DNA of 64,000 nt from Tahibacter harae (GTDB taxonomy: Bacteria > Pseudomonadota > Gammaproteobacteria > Xanthomonadales > Rhodanobacteraceae). The notes under the pieces are model-generated. The model was given only the letters and a program-made list of their open reading frames with translations. It was not told where the DNA came from and ran no database searches. Position numbers and translations under genes: made by a program. The stretch spans positions 124,001-188,000 of the forward strand of contig NZ_JANFQO010000008.1 in the NCBI RefSeq assembly GCF_024437735.1, in the 5' to 3' direction. Shown piece after piece: positions 34,829 through 43,004 of the stretch; position 1 is the stretch's first letter, and every line of letters starts with the position of its first letter.

Positions 34829-36505
34829 ATGTCCGCCACTGCACGACGCCTGGTTCCGCTGGCCCTGCTGCTCGCCCTGGCCGCCTGCACCAAGAAACCC
34901 GATCCCGATTCGCCGCTGGCTTTCGTGCCGGCCGACACGCCGTATGTGATGGCCAACCTGGAGCCGGTGGCGCAGCCGGTGCTGGATCAGTGGACCAGCA
35001 TGTCGCGCGAGGTCTGGCCGATCTCGCTGGATATGTACCGGCGCATGCTGGACAAGGCCGAGCCGCAGGACAGCGTGCAGATCAAGGCGGCCCGCGCGGT
35101 GCTGGAGGAAGTCAGCGCGAATCTCGCGGCGAACACGCCGGAAAAACTCGGCTTCAAGGGCAGCACCCATGCCGCGGTCTACGGCATAGGCCTGCTGCCG
35201 GTGCTGCGCCTGCAGCTGGCCGACCCCGACGCGCTGCGCGCCACCATCGCCCGGGTCGAGGCCAAGTCCGGCGCCAAGCTGCCCGTGGCCACTCTCGGCG
35301 GCCAGGATTACTGGTCGCTGACGGTGGAAAAGGCGCAGCTGCTGTTTGCCGTCAGCGGCAGGCAGCTGGTGCTGAGCGTGGCCCCGGCCGCGATCAGCGA
35401 CGAGCTGCGCAAGCAGCTGCTGGGCATCACCCGCCCGGCCAAGACGCTGGATCCGGAAGTGCTGGTCGCGCTGAACAAGCGCCACGGCTACACCCCGCAG
35501 GGCTCCGGCTATGTGGACATTGCCCGCCTGATGGATTTCTACACCAATGAAGCCGATCCGGTGCGGCGCGAGCTGGCCCAGGCCCTGCCCGGCGATGCGC
35601 TGCAGAAGGTGGATCCGGTATGCAAGACCGAGCTGGGCCAGATCGCCAGCCGCTTCCCGCGCATCAGCCTGGGCTATACCGAACTGGACACCAAGCGCAT
35701 GACCCTGCATGCGCAGCTGGACATGGACGCCGCCCTGGCCAAGGACTTCACTGCCGCCTGGACGGCCGCGCCGGGCACCGGCGCCAAGGCCGAGGGCCTG
35801 CTGGATTTCAGCCTGTCCCTGCCGGTGCTCAAGCAGAAGGCGTTCTGGCTCAAGCAGGCCAAGGCGGTCACCGACCAGCCCTACGCCTGCCCCGACCTGG
35901 CCGATCTCAACGACGCCTTCGCCAATCTGAAGAAGAGCCTGGACACCACCATCCCGCCGCCGGCCAGCGATCTCACCGGCCTGCGCGTGAGCCTGAGCAA
36001 GCTGGAATTCAAGAACGACAAGGAAGCGCCGGACTACGCCGGCAAGCTGCTGGTCGCGCTGACCAATCCGGCCGGCGCCGTGGCCATGGGCCAACTCGCG
36101 CTGGCACCGCTGAAAGACCTGAAACTGATGCCGGACGGCAAGCCCGTCGCCCTGCCGGCGGACCTGGCGCCGGCGCAGCTGCCGCCGATGTTCGCCGCCA
36201 TGAACAACAGCGCGCTGGCGCTTTCCGCCGGCGCCGGCGAGGAAGCCGGCCTCGGCGCCTATCTGGAAGCGCCGGCCGCGAACAAGGTCGTATTCCTGCG
36301 CACCTATTTCAGCGGCAGCCTGTACGCCCAGTTCGGCAGCATGATGGAGAAGTTCGCCCTGTTCCTGCCGGAGGAACAGCGCGCCGACATGGACAGCCAG
36401 AAAAAGCTGTTCGACCTGTACCAGAAATGGATAGACCACGCCGAGTTCAGCCTGACCGCCACCGATCAGGGCCTGGTCTTCGTCGAAGTCATACAGACGC
36501 GCTGA
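34829..36505 (+). CDS. Large predicted lipoprotein of unknown function
   Basis: Protein of 558 residues with a lipoprotein signal (MSATARRLVPLALLLALAAC; Cys20) followed by KKPDPDSPLAFVPADTPYVMANLEPV. The 'FVPADTPYVMANLEPV' opening resembles bacterial proteins related to DUF3352-like or outer-membrane lipoproteins that begin with 'VPADTP', but I cannot name a family with confidence. There are no catalytic motifs and no further membrane helix. There are three cysteines after the anchor region (TKK excluded), two of which flank the middle (PVCKTE, YACPD). It lies 41 bases after pyrB, with its own GGGGAAA ribosome-like site, and is probably exported to the inner leaflet of the outer membrane. Confidence 0.75.
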   Translation: MSATARRLVPLALLLALAACTKKPDPDSPLAFVPADTPYVMANLEPVAQPVLDQWTSMSREVWPISLDMYRRMLDKAEPQDSVQIKAARAVLEEVSANLAANTPEKLGFKGSTHAAVYGIGLLPVLRLQLADPDALRATIARVEAKSGAKLPVATLGGQDYWSLTVEKAQLLFAVSGRQLVLSVAPAAISDELRKQLLGITRPAKTLDPEVLVALNKRHGYTPQGSGYVDIARLMDFYTNEADPVRRELAQALPGDALQKVDPVCKTELGQIASRFPRISLGYTELDTKRMTLHAQLDMDAALAKDFTAAWTAAPGTGAKAEGLLDFSLSLPVLKQKAFWLKQAKAVTDQPYACPDLADLNDAFANLKKSLDTTIPPPASDLTGLRVSLSKLEFKNDKEAPDYAGKLLVALTNPAGAVAMGQLALAPLKDLKLMPDGKPVALPADLAPAQLPPMFAAMNNSALALSAGAGEEAGLGAYLEAPAANKVVFLRTYFSGSLYAQFGSMMEKFALFLPEEQRADMDSQKKLFDLYQKWIDHAEFSLTATDQGLVFVEVIQTR

Positions 36506-36654
36506 GTGCAACGACGCGGACGGCGGCAAGCGGCCGCCGTCCGTGCTGACACTGCCTGGAATCCGCCGGTCACGCCGGCGTGATCGTGCCGGTGCAGCGG
36601 ATCAGGGCAGGCCCGCCGCGTACAGGCGGCAGGCCGATGCAGCAGAAGCGCGGC

Positions 36655-36900
36655 TCAGGCCGGCGCCCAGCGGAACTCCATTTCCTCGCGCCCGCCCAGG
36701 GCCGCACGCAGCGCGTGCAGCAGCGAGGCCTCGGCGCCGCGCTCGGCCAGGTAGTCCAGCGAATCGCGGTCCAGGTAGTAATCGCGGTCGGTGCTGGATT
36801 CCTCCTCGAACACGTCGATCAGGAAATCCAGGTCGCTGCGCTCTATGCGCGCCACTTCGCGGCCGTCGTGCTTGTCGAACAGGCGGATCTGGGTGCTCAT
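36655..36900 (-). CDS. Small conserved-looking acidic protein downstream of pilU
   Basis: 81-residue cytoplasmic protein (MSTQIRLFDKHDGREVARIE...), acidic in the middle (DVFEEESSTDRDYYLDRDSLDYL), with no signal or membrane segment. The pilU stop TGA forms part of its ribosome site (TGAGGAATCTGCGATG), so it is translationally coupled to pilU. Codon use follows the neighbours. I do not recognise the family; the context suggests a role with PilT/PilU or simple co-expression. A spurious call is unlikely given the ribosome site and the clean reading frame. Confidence 0.7.
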   Translation of the reverse strand: MSTQIRLFDKHDGREVARIERSDLDFLIDVFEEESSTDRDYYLDRDSLDYLAERGAEASLLHALRAALGGREEMEFRWAPA

Positions 36901-36910
36901 CGCAGATTCC

Positions 36911-38038
36911 TCAGCTTTCCATCAGCTCGACGCCGTCCAGGCCCTGGCTCAGCGTGTGGGCGTCGCCGCCCTGGGCCAGCTTGATGCGCAGGCGCACTTC
37001 GTTGGCCGAGTCGGCATGGCGCAGGGCATCCTCGTAGCTGATCTCGCCGGACTGGTACAGCTCGAACAGACTCTGGTCGAAGGTGCGCATGCCCAGGTTG
37101 GTGGACTCCTTCATCACGTCCTTGAGCTTGTGCACCTCGCCCTTGCGGATGTAGTCCTGCACCAGCGGCGTGCCCAGCATCACTTCCATGGCGACGCGGC
37201 GCGCCTTGCCGTCGGGCGTGGGAATCAGCTGCTGCGCGACGATGCCTTTCAGGTTCAGCGAAAGGTCCATGAACAGCTGTTCGCGGCGGTCTTCGCCGAA
37301 GAAGTGGATGATGCGGTCCAGCGCCTGGTTGGCGTTGTTCGCATGCAGCGTGCACAGGCAGAGATGGCCGGTTTCGGAGAAGTTGATCGCGTGTTCCATG
37401 GTCTCGCGCGTGCGCACTTCGCCGATCAGGATGACGTCCGGCGCCTGACGCAGGGTGTTCTTCAGCGCGTTTTCCCAGGAATCGGTGTCGATGCCCAGCT
37501 CGCGCTGGGTGATGATGCAGCCCTCGTGCTTGTGCACGTATTCGATCGGGTCTTCGATCGTGATGATGTGGCCGGTGGAGTTCTGGTTGCGGTAGCCGAC
37601 CATGGCCGCGAGCGAGGTCGACTTACCGGTACCGGTGGCGCCGACGAAGATGATGATGCCGCGCTTGGTCATGGCCAGTGTCTTGATCACCGGCGGCAGG
37701 GACAATTCATCGATGGTCGGGATCTTGGTCTCGATGCGGCGCAGCACCATGCCGACGCAGTTGCGCTGGTAGAAGCAGGACACGCGGAAGCGGCCCACGC
37801 CGGTCACGCTGATGGCGAACTGGCATTCGTGGGTCTTTTCAAATTCCTCGCGCTGCGAGGGCGTCATCACGTTCAGCACCATGTCGCGCGACTGCTGCGG
37901 CGTGAGCGGGTTCTGCGTGATCGGGCTGATGCGGCCGTGCACTTTCATCGAAGGCGCCACGCCGGCCGTGATGAACAGGTCGGACGCTTTCTTGTGCACC
38001 ATCAGCTTCAGAAACGAGGTGAAATCTACGCTGCTCAT
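36911..38038 (-). CDS. pilU: Type IV pilus retraction ATPase PilU
   Basis: Hexameric secretion-type ATPase of 375 residues, a PilT-dependent accessory retraction motor. It has the N-terminal PAS-like part (VHKKASDLFITAGVAPSMKVHGR), Walker A GATGTGKSTSLAAM, the Asp box IEDPIEYVH, Walker B DVILIGEVRT and the His box LHANNANQ. The C-terminus is extended relative to PilT (ending ...LDGVELMES), as usual for PilU. I chose the ATG at 38038 with ribosome site GGAGCAGGC; a TTG four codons upstream is less likely. It follows pilT after 153 bases. Confidence 0.95.
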   Translation of the reverse strand: MSSVDFTSFLKLMVHKKASDLFITAGVAPSMKVHGRISPITQNPLTPQQSRDMVLNVMTPSQREEFEKTHECQFAISVTGVGRFRVSCFYQRNCVGMVLRRIETKIPTIDELSLPPVIKTLAMTKRGIIIFVGATGTGKSTSLAAMVGYRNQNSTGHIITIEDPIEYVHKHEGCIITQRELGIDTDSWENALKNTLRQAPDVILIGEVRTRETMEHAINFSETGHLCLCTLHANNANQALDRIIHFFGEDRREQLFMDLSLNLKGIVAQQLIPTPDGKARRVAMEVMLGTPLVQDYIRKGEVHKLKDVMKESTNLGMRTFDQSLFELYQSGEISYEDALRHADSANEVRLRIKLAQGGDAHTLSQGLDGVELMES

Positions 38039-38191
38039 TGCCTGCTCCAAGAGCGGACCGGGGCCGGCCGCGATGCGGCGCCGGGGCCTGCCTCGCTGTC
38101 TGCCGTTGCGTCCGCGTGAACCGGGGTACGGGAAACCTCAAGCGCGCGGCGCGCGCCGGACGGGACGCTGCGCCCCGCCGCGCCGGCGGCG

Positions 38192-39229
38192 CTACTTGAA
38201 GATTTCCTTACTCTTCGCATAGCCGATGGCCTGCTGTCGCGTAACCAGTCCACGCTTCACAAGATCGAGCAGGCACTGGTCCAGGGTCTGCATGCCGTAC
38301 TGCGCGCCGGTCTGGATGGACGAGTACATCTGCGCCACCTTGTCCTCGCGGATCAGGTTGCGGATGGCGGGGATGCCGACCATGATCTCGTGCGCCGCGA
38401 TGCGGCCGCCTCCGACCTTCTTCAGCAGCGACTGCGAGATCACCGCGCGCAGCGATTCGGACAGCATCGAGCGCACCATCGGCTTTTCGCCGGCCGGGAA
38501 CACGTCGATGATGCGGTCCACGGTCTTGGCGGCCGAGGACGTATGCAGCGTGGCGAACACCAGATGGCCGGTTTCCGCGGCGGTCAGGGCCAGGCGTATG
38601 GTTTCCAGATCGCGCAACTCGCCGACCAGGATGTAGTCCGGGTCTTCGCGCAGGGCCGAGCGCAGCGCCTCGTTGAAGCCGTGGGTGTCGCGGTGCACCT
38701 CGCGCTGGTTGATCAGGCACTTCTGCGAGGTGTGCACGAATTCGATCGGATCCTCGACCGAAAGAATGTGCGCATATTCGTTCTTGTTGACGTGGTCGAC
38801 CATCGCCGCGAGCGTGGTCGACTTGCCCGAACCGGTGGGCCCGGTGACCAGGATCAGGCCCTGCGGCTGGGCGATCAGGTCCTTGAACACCTTGGGGCAG
38901 CCCAGGTCTTCCAGGCTCAGCACTTCCGAGGGAATGGTACGGAACACCGCACCGGCGCCGCGGTTCTGGTTGAAGGCGTTGACGCGGAAGCGCGCCAGGC
39001 CGGGGATCTCGAAGGAGAAGTCGACTTCGAGGAATTCTTCGTAGTCGCGGCGCTGCTTGTCCGACATGATGTCGTAGATCAGCGAGTGGATCTGCTTGTG
39101 GTCCAGCGCCGGGATATTGATGCGGCGCACGTCGCCGTCGACGCGGATCATGGGCGGCAGACCGGCGGACAAGTGCAGGTCGGAAGCCTTATTCTTGACC
39201 GAGAACGCAAGCAGCTCGGCAATATCCAT
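38192..39229 (-). CDS. pilT: Type IV pilus retraction ATPase PilT
   Basis: Retraction motor of 345 residues, the same size as P. aeruginosa PilT. It has MDIAELLAFSVKNKASDLHLSAG, Walker A GPTGSGKSTTLAAM, the Asp box VEDPIEFVH, Walker B ILVGELRDLETI, the His box LHTSSAAKT and the PilT-specific AIRNLIRE motif required for retraction. The start at 39229 matches the family exactly. It is divergent from yggS; a TATACT -10 candidate lies 54-59 bases before its start. Together with pilU and the pil-chp operon it supports twitching motility. Confidence 0.97.
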   Translation of the reverse strand: MDIAELLAFSVKNKASDLHLSAGLPPMIRVDGDVRRINIPALDHKQIHSLIYDIMSDKQRRDYEEFLEVDFSFEIPGLARFRVNAFNQNRGAGAVFRTIPSEVLSLEDLGCPKVFKDLIAQPQGLILVTGPTGSGKSTTLAAMVDHVNKNEYAHILSVEDPIEFVHTSQKCLINQREVHRDTHGFNEALRSALREDPDYILVGELRDLETIRLALTAAETGHLVFATLHTSSAAKTVDRIIDVFPAGEKPMVRSMLSESLRAVISQSLLKKVGGGRIAAHEIMVGIPAIRNLIREDKVAQMYSSIQTGAQYGMQTLDQCLLDLVKRGLVTRQQAIGYAKSKEIFK

Positions 39230-39282
39230 GCGTATTCCCCCAAAGGCAATCGAAGCGCCGCTGGCCGGCGTGGTTCCGGTCG

Positions 39283-39288
39283 AGTATA
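39283..39288 (-). promoter_or_regulatory. -10 candidate for pilT (TATACT)
   Basis: TATACT on the minus strand (five of six bases match TATAAT), giving a leader of about 45 bases before pilT. No clear -35 is seen. The same AT-rich spot reads GAGTATAGC on the plus strand and could also serve yggS. Confidence 0.35.
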
Positions 39289-39322
39289 GCTCGCCAATTT
39301 TCCGCCGGCGCACGTGCTTGAG

Positions 39323-39994
39323 ATGAGTTCTTCCGAAACTGCCTTTACTGAGATCCAGGCCCGGCTGCGGCATGTTGCGGCGCAGCATGGACACCCCGCC
39401 GAACTGCTCGCCGTGAGCAAGACCAAGCCCGCCGCGGCGGTGCGCGCACTGGCCGCGCTGGGCCAGCGCCGCTTCGGCGAGAACTATGTGCAGGAGGCCC
39501 TGGCCAAGCAGCGCGAGCTGGCCGGCCTGGACCTGGAATGGCATCTGATCGGCCCGCTGCAGTCGAACAAATGCCGCGAAGTGGCGGAACATTTCGACTG
39601 GCTGCAAAGCCTGGACCGGCCCAAGCTGATCGCGCCGCTGGCACGCTGGCGCCCGGCCGAACGCGGGCCGCTGAATGTGCTGATCCAGGTGAATATCGAC
39701 GACGAGGCGTCCAAGTCCGGCTGCGCGCCGGCGCAGCTGCCGGCCCTGGCCGCGGCCGTCGCCGCCGAACCGCAGCTGCGCCTGCGCGGACTGATGGCGA
39801 TACCGGCGCCGCACGCGGACCTGGCCCTGCGCCGCGCGGCCTTCGCCCGCATGCATGCGCTGTACCGCGAGTTGCAGGCTGGCTACCCCGGCGTGGATAC
39901 CTTGTCCCTGGGCATGAGCGAGGATTTTGAACTGGCCGTGGCCGAAGGCGCCAACCTGGTGCGCATAGGCTCGGCGCTGTTCGGCGCGCGCTGA
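39323..39994 (+). CDS. yggS: PLP-binding protein YggS (PLP homeostasis, PROSC/YBL036C family)
   Basis: PLP-carrying TIM-barrel protein of 223 residues without known catalytic activity, involved in vitamin B6 and amino/keto acid homeostasis. It has LLAVSKTKPAAAVRAL with the PLP lysine, RRFGENYVQEAL, WHLIGPLQSNK, VLIQVNIDDEASKSG, LMAIP and SLGMSEDFELAVAEGANLVRIG at the C-terminus. The ATG at 39323 is used; an in-frame GTG at 39314 would add three residues. It precedes proC, as in many bacteria. Confidence 0.95.
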   Translation: MSSSETAFTEIQARLRHVAAQHGHPAELLAVSKTKPAAAVRALAALGQRRFGENYVQEALAKQRELAGLDLEWHLIGPLQSNKCREVAEHFDWLQSLDRPKLIAPLARWRPAERGPLNVLIQVNIDDEASKSGCAPAQLPALAAAVAAEPQLRLRGLMAIPAPHADLALRRAAFARMHALYRELQAGYPGVDTLSLGMSEDFELAVAEGANLVRIGSALFGAR

Positions 39995-40239
39995 CGCGGC
40001 GGCGGCCAAGGGCGAAGCGGCCTGCGGTACGCGCGGCCGAAGGCAGGCCGCTTGCGCCCAGTTGCCGGCGCCGTCGCCGAGACCGCCCTGCAGCGCCAGC
40101 GGTGCGCGACCCGCACGAAACCGCACCCTCCAGCCACACCGCAACCCGCCCCGTCCTGCCGCGCCGCGGCGGCTTATCCGCTGCGCGCAGGCCGCGACAG
40201 CGGCTATGCTCCGGCCCTCCCCGCACGGCTGTGGAACCC

Positions 40240-41082
40240 ATGCACGATCCGACCTCTTCTTCCTCCGCGCGCATCGCCTTCGTCGGCGGCGGCAACATGG
40301 CGCGCAGCCTGATCGGCGGCCTGGTACGCCAGGGGCATGACGCAGCGGCCATCCGCGTGGCCGAGCCCAATGCCGACCTGCGCCAGGCCCTGGCACGGGA
40401 CTTCGGCGTCGCCGTGTTCGAGCACGGCCGCGACGCCGCCGCCGGCGCCGAGGCGGTGCTGCTCGCGGTCAAGCCGCAGGTGATGCGTCCTGTCTGCGAA
40501 TCGCTGCGCGAGGTGCTGCAGGCGGACCGGCCGCTGCTCATTTCCATCGCCGCCGGCATCCGCATGGACCAGCTCGATGCCTGGTGCGGCGGCGGCGTGG
40601 CCGTGGTGCGCAGCATGCCGAACACGCCGGCGCTGATCGGCGCCGGTGCCAGCGGCCTGTGCGCGAACGGCCGCGTCGATGCGGCCCAGCGCGCCCGGGC
40701 GGAACAGATCCTCGGCGCGGCGGGCCTCACTGTGTGGATCGAGGCCGAGGAGCAAATGGACATCGTCACCGCGATCTCCGGCTCCGGCCCGGCCTATTTC
40801 TTCCTGCTGGTGGAAGCCCTGGAAGACGCCGCTGTGGCCGAAGGCCTGCCGCGCGACGCGGCGCGCCTGCTGGCCTGCCAGACCGCGCTCGGCGCCGGCC
40901 GCATGCTGCGCGAGGACGGCGAGGCGCCGGCCCAGCTGCGCCAGCGCGTGACCTCGCCCAACGGCACCACCCAGGCCGCGCTGGACCGTTTCGCCGCGCG
41001 CGGCCTGCGCGACGTCGTCGCCGACGCGGTCGCCGCGGCGACGCAGCGCGGACGCGAACTGGCAGCGAAATCCGGAGACTGA
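40240..41082 (+). CDS. proC: Pyrroline-5-carboxylate reductase
   Basis: NAD(P)H-dependent reductase of 280 residues, last step of proline synthesis. It has the Rossmann motif IAFVGGGNMARSLIGGL, LAVKPQVM, RSMPNTPALIGAGASGL and the C-terminal domain signature SGSGPAYFFLLVEAL with VTSPNGTTQAAL, all characteristic. The ATG at 40240 is used; a GTG at 40231 in frame is possible. A TATGCT hexamer at 40205-40210 may be the -10. The 245-base space after yggS holds no gene. It is followed after three bases by yggT. Confidence 0.96.
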   Translation: MHDPTSSSSARIAFVGGGNMARSLIGGLVRQGHDAAAIRVAEPNADLRQALARDFGVAVFEHGRDAAAGAEAVLLAVKPQVMRPVCESLREVLQADRPLLISIAAGIRMDQLDAWCGGGVAVVRSMPNTPALIGAGASGLCANGRVDAAQRARAEQILGAAGLTVWIEAEEQMDIVTAISGSGPAYFFLLVEALEDAAVAEGLPRDAARLLACQTALGAGRMLREDGEAPAQLRQRVTSPNGTTQAALDRFAARGLRDVVADAVAAATQRGRELAAKSGD

Positions 41083-41085
41083 ACC

Positions 41086-41661
41086 ATGGGATTCTTCCGC
41101 GACGCGGCCCTGCTGCTGATCCAGGTCGCCTTCGGCCTGGTGCTGCTGGTGTTCGCCCTGCGCCTGCTGCTGCCGCTGACCCGGGTGCGCTTCAACAATC
41201 CGGTCTGCCAATTCGTATACAAGGCCACCAACCCGGTGATCGGCCCGCTCAGCCAGGTGGTGCGGGCGCTGCGCCAGTTCAGCCTGGCGACCTTGCTGGC
41301 GATATGGCTGATCCTGCTGCTGGAAGTCGTGCTGCTGTTGCTGATCCTCGGCTATCCGCTGCGCGCGGACTGGATATTGCTCATCAGTTCGGTCGGCGTG
41401 GTCCATTTCCTGGTCGGCCTGGCGTTCTGGGTGGTCCTGTTCGCGGCCGTGGCCAGCTTTTTCTCGCCGGACCGGCGCAATCCCGCGGTAGAAGCCCTGT
41501 ACGGCCTGGCCGATCCGCTGCTGCAGCCGTTCCGCCGCCTGCCGCCGCGCGGCCTGCCCTTCGACCTTTCGCCGCTGTACGCGACGGTGGCGCTGCGCCT
41601 GATCCTGCTCGCGCTGCAGCACCTGCTGGGGCCGCTGTACCGCTTCATGCTGCCGCTGTAG
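41086..41661 (+). CDS. yggT: YggT family membrane protein
   Basis: Integral inner-membrane protein of 191 residues with two YggT repeats. Four hydrophobic segments are evident (about residues 7-30, 66-92, 98-124 and 160-185), and each repeat carries the family pattern RF-NPV/VYKATNPVIGPLSQVVR in the first half and NPAVEALYGLADPLLQPFRRLPP in the second. Its function is uncertain; it has been linked to osmotic or membrane homeostasis and is commonly next to proC. It starts three bases after the proC stop. Confidence 0.93.
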   Translation: MGFFRDAALLLIQVAFGLVLLVFALRLLLPLTRVRFNNPVCQFVYKATNPVIGPLSQVVRALRQFSLATLLAIWLILLLEVVLLLLILGYPLRADWILLISSVGVVHFLVGLAFWVVLFAAVASFFSPDRRNPAVEALYGLADPLLQPFRRLPPRGLPFDLSPLYATVALRLILLALQHLLGPLYRFMLPL

Positions 41662-41708
41662 CGCAGGTCCGGGATAAGATCAGTCCGATTCTGCTGCGGA
41701 AGCCGCCC

Positions 41709-42161
41709 ATGAAACTCGCCTACAAGATCGGCCTGCTCGCCGGCGCCACACTGCTGATGCTGCTTCCGGCGCGCGGCCGCGCCGAACAGGTCCAGCGCTT
41801 CGACGATTACCAGGTGCATTACAACGCGCTGTCCAGCGACATGCTGCCGGCCGAAGTCGCGGCGCAGTACAAGTTCAGCCGTTCCAGCAAGCAGGGCCTG
41901 GTGAATATTGCCGTGCAGAAGCTCGACGGCACGCAGACGCCGGTCGCGGTCGCGGCCAGCATCCGCGGCACCGCGGCCAACCTCGCCGGCCAGCGCAGCG
42001 AGCTGGTCCTGCGCGAGATCCGCGAAGCCGACGCGATCTACTACCTCGGCGAATTTCCGGTGCGCGGCAGCGACACGCTGAACTTCGACCTGACCATCAC
42101 GCCGGCCGGCAGCGCGCGCAGCTACGCGCTGAAATTCAGCAAGAACTACATTACCGACTGA
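41709..42161 (+). CDS. DUF4426-type periplasmic protein
   Basis: Exported protein of 150 residues with a signal peptide at 1-25 (MKLAYKIGLLAGATLLMLLPARGRA). The mature part EQVQRFDDYQVHYNALSSDMLPAEVAAQY, with KQGLVNIAVQ and a beta-rich C-terminus ending SYALKFSKNYITD, matches DUF4426, a small family typically found behind yggT in gammaproteobacteria. Its function is unknown. It starts 47 bases after yggT; a TAAGAT hexamer at 41677-41682 is a possible -10. Confidence 0.85.
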   Translation: MKLAYKIGLLAGATLLMLLPARGRAEQVQRFDDYQVHYNALSSDMLPAEVAAQYKFSRSSKQGLVNIAVQKLDGTQTPVAVAASIRGTAANLAGQRSELVLREIREADAIYYLGEFPVRGSDTLNFDLTITPAGSARSYALKFSKNYITD

Positions 42162-42262
42162 CGGACGTATCGACCGGCGCACGCCGATGGACGCCTGCCA
42201 GCCGATGGCCGCGCCGAATTGACGGCCACAGCGAACAACAACTGCACGGACCTGCCCTACGC

Positions 42263-42976
42263 ATGAATGCCGCGGCTTCGACCCGCCTGCTGCTGATCCG
42301 CCACGCCCAGGCCAGCTTCGGCACCGACGACTACGACCGGCTTTCCGAGCGCGGCCTGCGCCAGGCCGAGCTGCTGGCCAACTGGCTGGCCGCGCAGCCG
42401 GAGCAGTTCAGCCACGTGGTCAGCGGCGCGCAGAAGCGCCATGCGCAGACCTTGCAGGCATTGCAGGCCGCTGCCCACGCGCTGCAGAAACCGCTGCCCA
42501 CAGCCGAGATCGATGCGGACTGGAACGAGTTCGATCACGAAAGCCTGCTGCGCGGCTATGTGGCCTGGGCGCCGCAGGATCCGGACCTGCCCAGCCTGCA
42601 GACCGGCCACGAACCGGACCGGGTGCAGGCCCTGCTCGGCCGCGCCTTCGCCGCCTGGGACCAGGGCGTGCTGGACCACGCCATGCCCGAGACCCTGGCC
42701 GCCTTCCGCGCCCGCGTACGCCGCGCGCACGAACGCGCCCAGGCCCGCGCCGGCAGCGGCACGGCGCTGGTGGTCAGCTCCGGCGGCGTGATCGCGCGCT
42801 GCGCCCAGGCCCTGCTGGACCTGGACGAGGCCACCACCATCCGCCACAACCTCAGCCTGGCCAATTCCGGCATCGTCGAATTCGTGCACGACGGCGGCGC
42901 CTGGAACCTGGCGCGCTGGAGCCACCTGCCGCACCTGGAAGAAGAACCGCACCGTTCCCTGCGCAGCTGGTACTGA
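42263..42976 (+). CDS. Histidine phosphatase superfamily protein
   Basis: Phosphoglycerate-mutase-like phosphatase of 237 residues, cytoplasmic. The catalytic RHAQASFGTDDYDRLSERG holds the phospho-acceptor His (usual form RHGQA). A second arginine/His pair is represented by VSGAQKRHAQT, and the late VVSSGGVIA corresponds to the second catalytic region (usual SHGGxI, here Ser for His). Loss of the usual His there is notable, so activity may be altered. It is followed 28 bases later by an APH-family phosphotransferase; the two are often paired next to acyl-CoA dehydrogenase genes, none of which are in the window. Substrate unknown. Confidence 0.85.
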   Translation: MNAAASTRLLLIRHAQASFGTDDYDRLSERGLRQAELLANWLAAQPEQFSHVVSGAQKRHAQTLQALQAAAHALQKPLPTAEIDADWNEFDHESLLRGYVAWAPQDPDLPSLQTGHEPDRVQALLGRAFAAWDQGVLDHAMPETLAAFRARVRRAHERAQARAGSGTALVVSSGGVIARCAQALLDLDEATTIRHNLSLANSGIVEFVHDGGAWNLARWSHLPHLEEEPHRSLRSWY

Positions 42977-43004
42977 ACCGCTGCATGCCCGCGAGCACCC
43001 CGCC

